This document shows positions 40,527 through 48,556 of a stretch of DNA of 50,969 bases, piece after piece (position 1 is the first letter of the stretch; each line of letters begins with the position of its first letter). Both the position numbers and the translations under genes were made by a program. The stretch comes from Selaginella moellendorffii (taxonomy: Eukaryota > Streptophyta > Lycopodiopsida > Selaginellales > Selaginellaceae), in the NCBI RefSeq assembly GCF_000143415.4, contig NW_003314352.1, positions 178,796 to 229,764 on the forward strand. Direction: 5' to 3'. Below the pieces are notes generated by a model. It was given only the letters and a program-made list of their open reading frames with translations, had not been told where the DNA came from and ran no database searches.

Positions 40527-43500
40527 TCAAGAACGAGTGGAACGAGGATGTGAACGAGAACGAAGAGGAGGATGAGATGAGCGGCGAGGGATGGGAGATG
40601 GAGAAAAAGAATGAGGACTGGGACGAGAAGGATAGCGGCGGTGGAAGTCCTGAACAAGGTCAGGAGAATGAATCAGGTTGTCCGCAGGTTCCCAAGTGCG
40701 TTCCTCAGGTCCGTAACCCTTCCAGTCCACCAGATAGTAGAGTTTAGATCGTGAAATCTTGGAATCAAGGATGTCCTGAACCTCGTACTCAGACCCATCC
40801 TCGAGCTGCACTGGTGGAGGCGGAGGAATGACCCGATTTGGAATAGGACTGGGAATATAAGGCTCAAGGAGAGAGGAGTGAAAAACGGGGTGAATTTGAT
40901 ATGAGGAGGGAAGTGCAAGGCGATAAGTGACAGGATTAATGATGGCAGTGATAGGGAAAGGACCAAGGCGTTTGAAATCGAGTTTTGGACAGGGCCTGGT
41001 GGTGGAGATATTTCGCCTGAGGAGCCAGACTTTATCCCCGATATTGTAAGGGGGACAATTCTGACACTGGACATTGGCAAATGTTTTATGAGATTCCTGA
41101 GCACGATGGAGGTGGAAGGAGATGGAGTTGTGGATTTCCTGAAGGTTGGAGATAAATGATTCAGAGCGGGGATTTGAACGAGAGGATTCAGATGGAGAAG
41201 GAAGTGAGAGATTGAATTGGGGATTTCGGCCAGAGTTCGCAAAGAAGGGGGAAACTCGAAGAGAGGAGTGAACAGAGTTGTTATAGGAGAACTCAGCAAG
41301 GGGAAGGATATCGAACCAGTTATCCTGATGATAGTTGATGAAGCACCTCAAGAATTGTTCCAACGTCTGAATCGTTCGCTCGGACTGCCCATCAGTTTGA
41401 GGATGATATGCCGAAGAGAGGTTGGCCTTCACTCCAAGCAACTGCAAAAACCGTTGCCAGAAATGAGAGATGAACTGAGGCCCCCGATCCGAAACCACAT
41501 CTGTAGGAATCCCATGAAGTCGGAAAATTTCCCTGAATACCAGTTTTGCCATGTCCTCGCCCGAAAACTCCTTGGTACATGGCAAGAAGTGCGCCATCTT
41601 TGTGAAGCGATCCACCACGACTAAAATGCTGTTGAAGCCTCCAGAACTCGGAAGATCACTCAAGAAATCCATGGAGATGGATTCCCAAGGACCTGAAGGG
41701 ACCGGAAGGGAACGAAGCAAACCTGAAGGAAGGTGGCGAGGTACCTTATTCCGGGCACAAGTGTCACAGGAGGTAACAAAAGCTTTGATGTAGTCGTCCA
41801 TGTGAGGCCACCAAAAGTCCCGTGCAACTAGCTCATAGGTTTTCGCAATGCCGAAGTGACCAGCAGTCGGGCTATCGTGGCACGCCATCAGGATCAACCT
41901 TCGAGCATCACCTTCAGGAACGTAAAGCTGCTCCCCACGGTACAATAAGCCATCTAAGAACTCGAACTCGTCAAATTGCCGGCAGTCGGGAGTCACTGGG
42001 TGTCCAGCCTGAAGATGGGGAAAAATGTCACTGGCGAGATCATCGGATTGAAGATCATTTCTGATTGCATCCATCAAGGAGGAGTCCTGAGGGGCCAGGG
42101 AAATTGCCATAACTTGAAGCCGATCAGGACCGAGGATAACTTGATCCTGTTGATCGAAGGCAGGATTACCAGGCCTGAGACTGAGATAGGAGCGCCTTGA
42201 AAGAGCATCAGGAAGGCCTTGAAACTTTCCAGGTCTGTACTTGATAACAAAGTCAAACCAACTCAGGAATTGTGCCCACCTTGCTTGACGACGGCTTAAA
42301 ACTCGGGAAGTGGCAAAGTACTCGAGATTTTTGTGATCCGTCCAGACTGTTGTTTGATGGCTCGCCCCCTCCAAGAAACGGCGCCACTCTCCAAAGGAAT
42401 CCACGATGGCAAGAAGCTCCTTGTCGTGGATTTCGTAATTGATCTCCGCAGGCTGGAATTTCCGAGAATGGAAAGCGACCGGATGAAGTTCGTGATCCGC
42501 TCCGAGTTGAGATAGCACAGCACCAATGGCAAAGTCGGAGGCGTCAGCCTCGATGAAGAAAGGTTGTGAGGAATCAGCATGGATCAAGACAGGAGCAGAA
42601 CTGAAGGCCGCCTTGAGTGTGTCGAAAGCCTGCTGGGCAGCAGCAGACCAAGAGAAGGGAACATCCTTGCGAGTGAGATGTGTGAGAGGAAGGACAATGT
42701 CAGAGTAGTGATCAATGAATTTGCGGTAGAAGTTGGCGAAGCCAAGGAAAACCTGAACGTCTGACATTGATTGTGGAGGCTCCCATTCGAGAATAGTCTT
42801 GACTTTTGCAGGATCCATCGTGATACCCTCAGGAGTGACAATGTACCCAAGGAACTCCACAGACTGCTGATCAAAGGAACATTTCTCAAGCTTCGCGTAT
42901 AGGCCGTGTTCTCGCAGCTTCGCTAGCACCTTGCGAACATGTTCGTCATGCTCCTCCTGAGTTTTTGAGTAGATGAGGATGTCATCGAGGTAGACGATCA
43001 CCATCTGATCAAGAAACTCCCGAAAAACGTCGTTCGCCATGTGTTGGAAAACCGCTGGAGCATTTGTCAAGCCAAATGGCATGACAGTGTACTCGAAGTG
43101 GCCATAGCGGGTTCGGAACGCAGTCTTCCATTCATCACCAGGCCGGATCCGGATCAGGTTGTATGCTCCACGGAGGTCGATCTTGGTGAAGAAGCGGGCA
43201 CCGCCGAGGCGTTCCAACAGGTCCGAGATCAGGGGCAGCGGATAACGGTTCTGAACAGTCACCTTGTTCAAACCTCGGTAGTCGATGACTAGCCGCAAGC
43301 TCCCATCCTTCTTCTTGACAAAGAAGACAGGCGCTCCAGCCGGGGACTGCGAATGCTGAATGTAGCCCGAGGCAAGGTTCTCATCCACGTACTCTTTGAG
43401 GGCCTTAAGCTCGGACGGGGATAACCCGTAGATAGGCCCCCACGGAGGTGACGCTCCTTCCTGTAAATCAATGGGACAATCATAAGGCCGATGAACAGGC

Positions 43501-44066
43501 AGTACACTAGCTTTTTTCTTGTCAAACACATCCCCAAAATCATGATACTTCTCAGGAAGACTGACAGGAGAAACATGCAAAGCAAAAAGAAAAAGAGGTT
43601 CTTCATGAAGGAGTTCTTTCATAGTGATTGTGGAGATAGGAGGAGGAGTACGACTAAATGGAATGATGAGACGAGGATACTGTCCAGTGTAAGATGGAAG
43701 AGAGAAAAAAGAAGAGGATGAAAACTGCGTAGAGTCAGGAACAGAACCCCGACTTGAGTTTAGGGAACTTTTCCTGATTCGGACTCGATGAACACCAGGG
43801 GAAGCCGTGGGAGATGGTGATGTGGGAGAGATGAGCTGTAAGTCCTTCCAACAAATCTGAGGCTGATGTAGTTGGAACCAAGGAAGATCGAGCACCACAG
43901 AGGAAGACTTGCTGTTGATGATGTTGAAGGCGATATCGGTGACGGTGGACCCGATGTGTACTCGAACGGGCAACGTTTCCCTAAGTCCAGAAGATGGAGA
44001 CACAAAATGCCCGCCGATGCCTTCAACCCTCAGATCCCGTATGGTAGGAGAAAGAGGAACGTGATG
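40527..44066 (-). CDS. Element F pol polyprotein: protease end, RT, RNase H, integrase, chromodomain
   Basis: One uninterrupted frame of about 1180 codons. The frame upstream (44291-44070) is also open and holds the intact protease site LLDSGATS (plus-strand 44106-44117). A single TGA at 44067-44069 separates the two, where relative C has [43 protein letters not shown] intact (about 42981-42993). RNase H: FFIEADASDFAIGAVLSQ and VWTDHKNLEYF. Integrase: zinc region H..H..C..C (about 41770-41890), then D, D and E in SMDFLSDLP, VSDRGPQF and DGQSERTIQ. GPF/Y-type FKRLGPFPI is followed by a chromodomain YEVQDILDSKISRSKLYYLV, DWKGYGPEERTWEPADN (about 40640-40790). Chromodomains direct integration to methylated-histone chromatin. 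All catalytic residues are present, so it could supply enzymes in trans if the one stop were bypassed. Confidence 0.93.
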   Translation of the reverse strand, partial: HHVPLSPTIRDLRVEGIGGHFVSPSSGLRETLPVRVHIGSTVTDIAFNIINSKSSSVVLDLPWFQLHQPQICWKDLQLISPTSPSPTASPGVHRVRIRKSSLNSSRGSVPDSTQFSSSSFFSLPSYTGQYPRLIIPFSRTPPPISTITMKELLHEEPLFLFALHVSPVSLPEKYHDFGDVFDKKKASVLPVHRPYDCPIDLQEGASPPWGPIYGLSPSELKALKEYVDENLASGYIQHSQSPAGAPVFFVKKKDGSLRLVIDYRGLNKVTVQNRYPLPLISDLLERLGGARFFTKIDLRGAYNLIRIRPGDEWKTAFRTRYGHFEYTVMPFGLTNAPAVFQHMANDVFREFLDQMVIVYLDDILIYSKTQEEHDEHVRKVLAKLREHGLYAKLEKCSFDQQSVEFLGYIVTPEGITMDPAKVKTILEWEPPQSMSDVQVFLGFANFYRKFIDHYSDIVLPLTHLTRKDVPFSWSAAAQQAFDTLKAAFSSAPVLIHADSSQPFFIEADASDFAIGAVLSQLGADHELHPVAFHSRKFQPAEINYEIHDKELLAIVDSFGEWRRFLEGASHQTTVWTDHKNLEYFATSRVLSRRQARWAQFLSWFDFVIKYRPGKFQGLPDALSRRSYLSLRPGNPAFDQQDQVILGPDRLQVMAISLAPQDSSLMDAIRNDLQSDDLASDIFPHLQAGHPVTPDCRQFDEFEFLDGLLYRGEQLYVPEGDARRLILMACHDSPTAGHFGIAKTYELVARDFWWPHMDDYIKAFVTSCDTCARNKVPRHLPSGLLRSLPVPSGPWESISMDFLSDLPSSGGFNSILVVVDRFTKMAHFLPCTKEFSGEDMAKLVFREIFRLHGIPTDVVSDRGPQFISHFWQRFLQLLGVKANLSSAYHPQTDGQSERTIQTLEQFLRCFINYHQDNWFDILPLAEFSYNNSVHSSLRVSPFFANSGRNPQFNLSLPSPSESSRSNPRSESFISNLQEIHNSISFHLHRAQESHKTFANVQCQNCPPYNIGDKVWLLRRNISTTRPCPKLDFKRLGPFPITAIINPVTYRLALPSSYQIHPVFHSSLLEPYIPSPIPNRVIPPPPPVQLEDGSEYEVQDILDSKISRSKLYYLVDWKGYGPEERTWEPADNLIHSPDLVQDFHRRYPSRPSPHSFSPSPIPRRSSHPPLRSRSHPRSTRS

Positions 44067-44291
44067 TCAGGCAGCAAAGTCCGTGTCCATGAAGCAGGAA
44101 GTTGCACCCGAGTCCAGTAGCGCCAAAGCCTTGAGTCCTAATTGTCCGGTGAAAGAAAGGAGACATGGGATGCGGAAGTTGCGGGAATTGGTGGTGGCTT
44201 TGATGAAAGGTGGTGAGGAGCTTGATAAGGAAGAAAAGTGATTTTTATTTGGGGAGTCCAAACAGACAGCTCCTACTCCTACTCCCCAAAC

Positions 44292-44678
44292 TGTCAAGAC
44301 CCCCAACAAGATCAAGACTGGAAAATGCTAAAGACAAAGAGAAAAAGCTAGTGAAAACAAAGAAGAGGCCTTAGACTGGTGTTGATTCAGATTGTGGAGA
44401 AATGGAACAAGGCTAACCTATATATACTATAGGTTGATGAAGCTCCACCACTCTTGGATCGAGGACAGCCTAAATACAGCTGAGGTCGAGGAGGCGCCAC
44501 ATCATCATCAGGAATGTGGCTCGAGACTCAGGAATCGGGAAGTGTCTCGAGAGTCAGGAATAGGGAAGTGTCTCGAGAGTCAGGAATAGAGAAGTGTCTC
44601 GAGAGTCAGGAATGTGGTCTGCAGGTCAGGAATCCGGCGAGAGTCAGGAATGTGGCAAGAATTGGGGGATTCCTGACA
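44292..44678 (-). repeat. Element F 5' LTR
   Basis: 387 bp; TATA-like CCTATATATACTATAGG at 44417-44433 (plus-strand orientation). The differences from the 3' copy are three G/A or C/T transitions in the last third of the plus-strand sequence. Downstream of its end the frame reads straight from LTR into the protease, with no PBS of the TGGTATC type. Confidence 0.93.
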
Positions 44679-44721
44679 GTGTGATTCCCCTAGCCAACCA
44701 ATAGAGTCGGATTTGGAACCT

Positions 44722-44732
44722 CTCTAATACCA
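44722..44732 (-). other. Element E primer-binding site
   Basis: Minus strand TGGTATTAGAG, one C-to-T change from the canonical iMet PBS, 2 nt after the LTR end. The related copy at 32761 has TGGTATCAAAG with the same spacing. Confidence 0.75.
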
Positions 44733-45060
44733 AATGTAAGCTCTTGAATTTGGACTTTCTGGGAGGTCACCTAGCCCAATACTATTCAAACCTAAGGACG
44801 CTTAACCCCAAATATCCCAAAATCCTTAACCGATTGGAAAAGGGGGTGCACTCTTATTCATGGGCCCTTTCCCTCTATATTTGAACCCCATGGATTATCT
44901 CTCAAGTCGTTCTCTTTGGTTACTTACAAACGAGCTTAATGCCTCCTTGATGTATATGGCTGTGGAAGATGGACTAAGAGCTTGAGCAAGGCTCCCCAGA
45001 AAGGGTGATCACTAGTACAACTCATCCTTGGGACAAGGACTTTGTTAGGGGGCGAAGAAT

Positions 45061-45250
45061 TGTTAGGCACCAACTTTGACCACATGGTCAACATTGGTTA
45101 AAAGGAGGCTTAAGGGTATTTGAAGGCATGTTAGGGTAAGGTCTAAACCTACCTTAGGGCTCATATGGTTGGGTGGTGAGGAACCTCAAGAAGTGGTGTA
45201 GCATAGTATAATACGACTAGATCTCTATCATTTTACACTGGATCATAACA
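45061..45250 (+). repeat. Element D LTR, right copy
   Basis: TGTTAGGCACCAACTTTGAC to ATAACA, 190 bp, the only copy with a readable end. It is preceded by GTTAGGGGGCGAAGAAT (polypurine tract). Confidence 0.75.
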
Positions 45251-45620
45251 ATAGTGGAAGATAAAATTAGGGTTGTTCATTTGTTATGATTGTTTTAATC
45301 TTGAGATTTCTTATTGGTGTGTTAATGGCATAATTAATATCTCTAGTTTTGCATTATTATGCTTTAATGTGCATAGTCGTGAATTTAAGTAAGTGTTATT
45401 GTTGAAAATGTGTTGTTGATTAGGGTTGGATGTTGCAGAAAGCTGGAGGGGGCACTGGAGATCTTTGAGGCCTTGCTAGCTTGAGACAATAACTTGGAAC
45501 ATCATGATCCAAGATCATTCTTCCTAGTAGGCTGTAATGGGATTCTTAGAAAATGCAGCAAGAAATGGCATTGATCGGCCCAAGTAACTCTTCTCACCGT
45601 GCTTGAGTCAGGATCAGTCA
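45251..45620. other. AT-rich spacer, nothing recognised
   Basis: Between element D and the hAT element. No coding frame or repeat found. Confidence 0.5.
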
Positions 45621-45628
45621 GCGTGGAG

Positions 45629-48164
45629 CATACTTGCATCTGAACATTCGAACGCAACCAGATTCATACGGGTATCGAACGTTTAATACCTATTTAGCTT
45701 TTTTTCGATTGGGTATAATGGTTTTCAGTTTTAATATAATTAAAAAATAATTTACTGTTACTAAACAAAGTTTAACATAATATAATATAGGTTTAATCTA
45801 ATCTCCATCCTCTAAATCTAGAACATTATCACCACTAGCGCTGTTGTCATCAGGTTGTTGAAGAGGTTCTTCAATAACCTCCTGAAGTGCAAGGATCCTT
45901 TGCCACTGAGGCTCAAGCTCAAGGTTATCAAGATCATGCTTGATAAGCCTCAAACTCTTGAACTCGATCTTCTGTATGACACGCATATTTGTGTGCACAA
46001 AAACCAGCTTCTTCGAGTTTTTGGAGAGCAGTCGAGACCTCCTCTTCGTCTGGATCATGCTCCATGAGCTCCAGTTTCGCTCGTATGGTGAAGCACAAAC
46101 TGGCTGACTCAAGATCCGTAAAGCAAGCCTTTGAAGTTCTAGTGTGCCTACACCAAAGTTGCTCCACCAACTCACTGGGTGTTTCCAGTTCTCCATCTAT
46201 ACAAGAGAATCAATCTAAAAAGTTGTCAAACAAATAGTTTATATGCCAAGTTGTTGACGGAAACTCTGAAACTCATGCAGCAGCTTGTGTTGAAGTCCTC
46301 GATCTCCTTTGCAATACAACTCTAGGTACTCCACAAAATCTTCCTAAGCCTCCTGGTCGAGAGGGAGATGAAGAAAAGCTGGGTTCAGAATAAAAGCAGC
46401 TCCATACAAGATCGAATGCATCTGGAACCAACGAGCTGCTTTCCGACGTCCCTTGCCATGATCCTCCATCATGAACCTGTTGATCTCCTCAACCTCTTCC
46501 TCAGCTAAAATCCCAGTCTCAATAGCCTCTGAAAGCTTCTCATTCATCCGGTCCATAGCCTCGAAAATGAGACCGGAAGTTGCCCCCTCCCGGTCCGCAA
46601 GCTTCAAGACCTTGAGGAGCAGTCCAAGCAGCACCAACAAGTGCTGGCACTAGTCCAGAAAGAGTTCGGAGTCTCTTCTTATATCCGAGTTCAAATGTGC
46701 TGGGCTTTGGCGGTCTTCGTGACGTCCAATCACCGCCACTCAGAGCTCGCAACCATCTCCTTCAATGCCTCCAAGGTTGTCAGATTCAGGAGCTGAGACA
46801 TCACTAGAAACATGTAAGCGAACCTTGTGCTAGCCAGCTTGATGAGATCCCGATTGCTCAGCTTCCGAAACAAAGCCAAAACACGAGGTTTTTTGGTGAT
46901 AAAAGTTACCACCTCATTGCAGCCTTTCACCAATGGTTTTACCCACAACAAGCTCCCGATGTCTTCGAAGAGAAGGTCTAAGACATGGCACACACACCGG
47001 CTGTGGAGAATGTGAGGATACTTAGCTGTCATGAGTTCTCCCATCTGCACACAGTTTGATGCATTATCAGTGATCACCTGAACAATGTTTTCTTCGCCAA
47101 CTTCTTGAATCACTTTCTTTAGCTTGACCCAAATCCACTCTTCCGTCTTTGTCCTACCCTTGGAATCTACAGACTTCAAGAAAACCGAACCCTGGATGTT
47201 GGAGGCCATGAAGTTGATCAAGGATTGGCTATGGTTGTCAGACCAACCATCAGTGACGATGCTAACTTCATATCTTCTCCACCCCTCACGGATTGGATCA
47301 AGTTGAGCATTGACACTATCATAAAGCTTCTTCAACTGTGTACTCCGCAGCTTCTCATATCCCATCATCTGTGCAAGAGCTCTAGGGTTGAAGTCGATAG
47401 CAGCTTGAAGCAACTTCCTCAGATTTGGCCTCCGAATGGTGTTGAAAGGGATATTTTCAATGTAGAAAAACTCGGCCATGGCATCATCCAGACATTTAAC
47501 CTTTGCAGACTTCATCATCTTTCGAATGTCACCATTCAGCGCCGGTGCAGCACTTTGTTTAAGACTGCTGCTCCCGGAAAGTGGAACGCTGCCGCTACTC
47601 ACCTCGCCCAGCCCTCCAGTAGCCCCACCGCTTGCCCAGCAGCTGGCATCGCCACTCACTTCACCGACCTCAGTCTCGTTAGCTAAGGCAAGTCTCTCTT
47701 GGGGACTTGCTGCAATCATGGAGCTCTTCATGAGCTCCACACGATTAAAAGATGCCCAAGCCTTGTTCACCACCTCCAGTTGCACTTGTCCTCTACAAAT
47801 CTCTACATTCCTTCCTTTCACACCCCCAAGGTGAGCGCGAACTCGTTTAGCCATGCCGGTGTAAATATTCGAGCAATACTTACACTTCCATAGACTCACG
47901 CTGTGGCTTGTCTCGGATGTCGGCCTTAGTTTCAGAACATGAGCCCAGCTCCAGCATGGCTGCCTTCCTCCCCCCATCCCGGACTTACTTCAGCGCTTCC
48001 AGATCCTGCGAACCCTGATTTTACAAATCCTAAGTAAAAGAAAGCATATTCTTTAGTGTTTTTAAAAAATATTCTTGGTGTTTAAACACTGTTTTAAACA
48101 CCGTATTATATGCGCATTTTAAACAGCGTTTTTTATTAATAGTACCCGTTCGAATGCAAGTATG
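45629..48164 (-). mobile_element. hAT DNA transposon (BED/DUF659 type), inactive
   Basis: Exact 8-bp target duplication GCGTGGAG at 45621-45628 and 48165-48172, the size diagnostic of hAT. Terminal inverted repeats begin CATACTTGCAT on both sides; the left arm then has a 9-nt insertion before TCGAACG, the right arm does not. The right subterminal region contains several TTTAAACA repeats (about 48055-48125), typical binding sites for hAT transposase. It encodes a broken transposase on the minus strand. Size 2.54 kb. Confidence 0.88.
45798..47977 (-). pseudogene. hAT transposase (BED finger, DUF659, dimerisation domain), broken
   Basis: The first 415 codons are open. BED-type zinc finger WKCKYCSNIYTGMAKRVRAH (about 29-50); DUF659 region (about 190-350) with SIVTDGWSDNHSQSLINFMA, carrying the first catalytic Asp of the RNase H fold, and VQVITDNASNCVQMGELM, carrying a second. 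CHVLDLLFEDIG follows. After EMVASSEWR a TGA interrupts (an Arg codon in relatives), then further stops and a frameshift near 46640. KLADREGATSGLIFEAMDRM (46344-46640) and the C-terminal hAT dimerisation region VSWWSNFGVGTLELQRLALR, ILSQPVCASPYERNWS are still readable (45798-46196). Transposition needs all three parts, so this copy is dead. Confidence 0.88.
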
Positions 48165-48167
48165 GCG

Positions 48168-48254
48168 TGGAGTGCCCAAAAGGGAAAGCAAATAAATCAG
48201 TCAGCATGGAGCACCCAAGTGGGAACATGAAGAAATCAGTCAGTGTGGAGATGC
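48168..48254 (+). repeat. 39-bp tandem repeat, target of the hAT element
   Basis: Units start TGGAGTGCCC (48168), TGGAGCACCC (48207) and TGGAGATGCC (48246), each preceded by ATCAGTCAG-like sequence. The left flank of the hAT element (ATCAGTCAGCGTGGAG, 45613-45628) is the preceding unit, so the transposon split the array. Confidence 0.75.
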
Positions 48255-48556
48255 CAGGAACACAAACAATTCAGTCAAATGATGAGTTATTTTGTTCCTT
48301 CCTCCACAAATCTTACTTTCTTTGTCTCTATGCTGTTCCTGATCATTTTGCAGATTGGATGCACTAGCCACTTTCATTCGATTTGCATGGGTTCAGATGT
48401 AGTCCGACCTCCATACATACCCTTAGCTCGTAGCCATATTGAATAGGAGTGCATGGAACTACTAAGCTGGAAGAAGACAGAGAACAACGATGGAGCTAGA
48501 GCTGCTTCCAACACCGTGCAGTACTATTTTTCTAGGATTGTTGTCATTGAGGAACC

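Larger units (their letters stand above)
40129..44678 (-). mobile_element. Element F: very young Ty3/gypsy chromovirus, gag-less, inserted in E
   Basis: LTRs 44678-44292 (5') and 40515-40129 (3'), both 387 bp, TGTCAGGAAT...GTCTTGACA on the minus strand. The target duplication GTGTG is at 40124-40128 and 44679-44683. The two LTRs differ at three positions only. The pol frame is almost intact. Compared with its relative C, F lacks about 1.06 kb between the 5' LTR and the protease: the primer site and all of gag. It cannot be autonomous. Confidence 0.94.
39710..44928 (-). mobile_element. Element E: TRIM-like miniature LTR retrotransposon, split by element F
   Basis: Without F it is only about 0.66 kb. 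The LTRs are 39710-39866 and 44735-44928 (plus-strand ends TGTAARCTC and CTTACA), and the target duplication AACGA is at 39705-39709 and 44929-44933, in element D. The PBS on the minus strand is TGGTATTAGAG (44722-44732), two nt from the LTR. A purine-rich GAGAAGTGTAGTGGAT precedes the other LTR. The interior (about 310 bp) has no coding frame. Short LTRs, PBS, PPT and a non-coding interior are the definition of a TRIM. Element F sits in the interior with duplication GTGTG. Confidence 0.82.
34456..45250 (+). mobile_element. Element D: decayed, rearranged Ty3/gypsy element(s) hosting E and F
   Basis: Three copies of a short LTR (TGTTAGG...ATAACA) at 34456, 38422 and 45061, all on the plus strand. 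Between the first two lie gag and pol. Between the second and third lie a piece of B-type sequence, a second copy of the integrase C-terminal region and a second PPT. This can be one element that suffered internal recombination or two tandem elements. The outer flanks share ATAGTGGAA (34444-34452 and 45251-45259), but with a 3-nt offset on the left, so I do not claim a clean target duplication. Confidence 0.65.
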
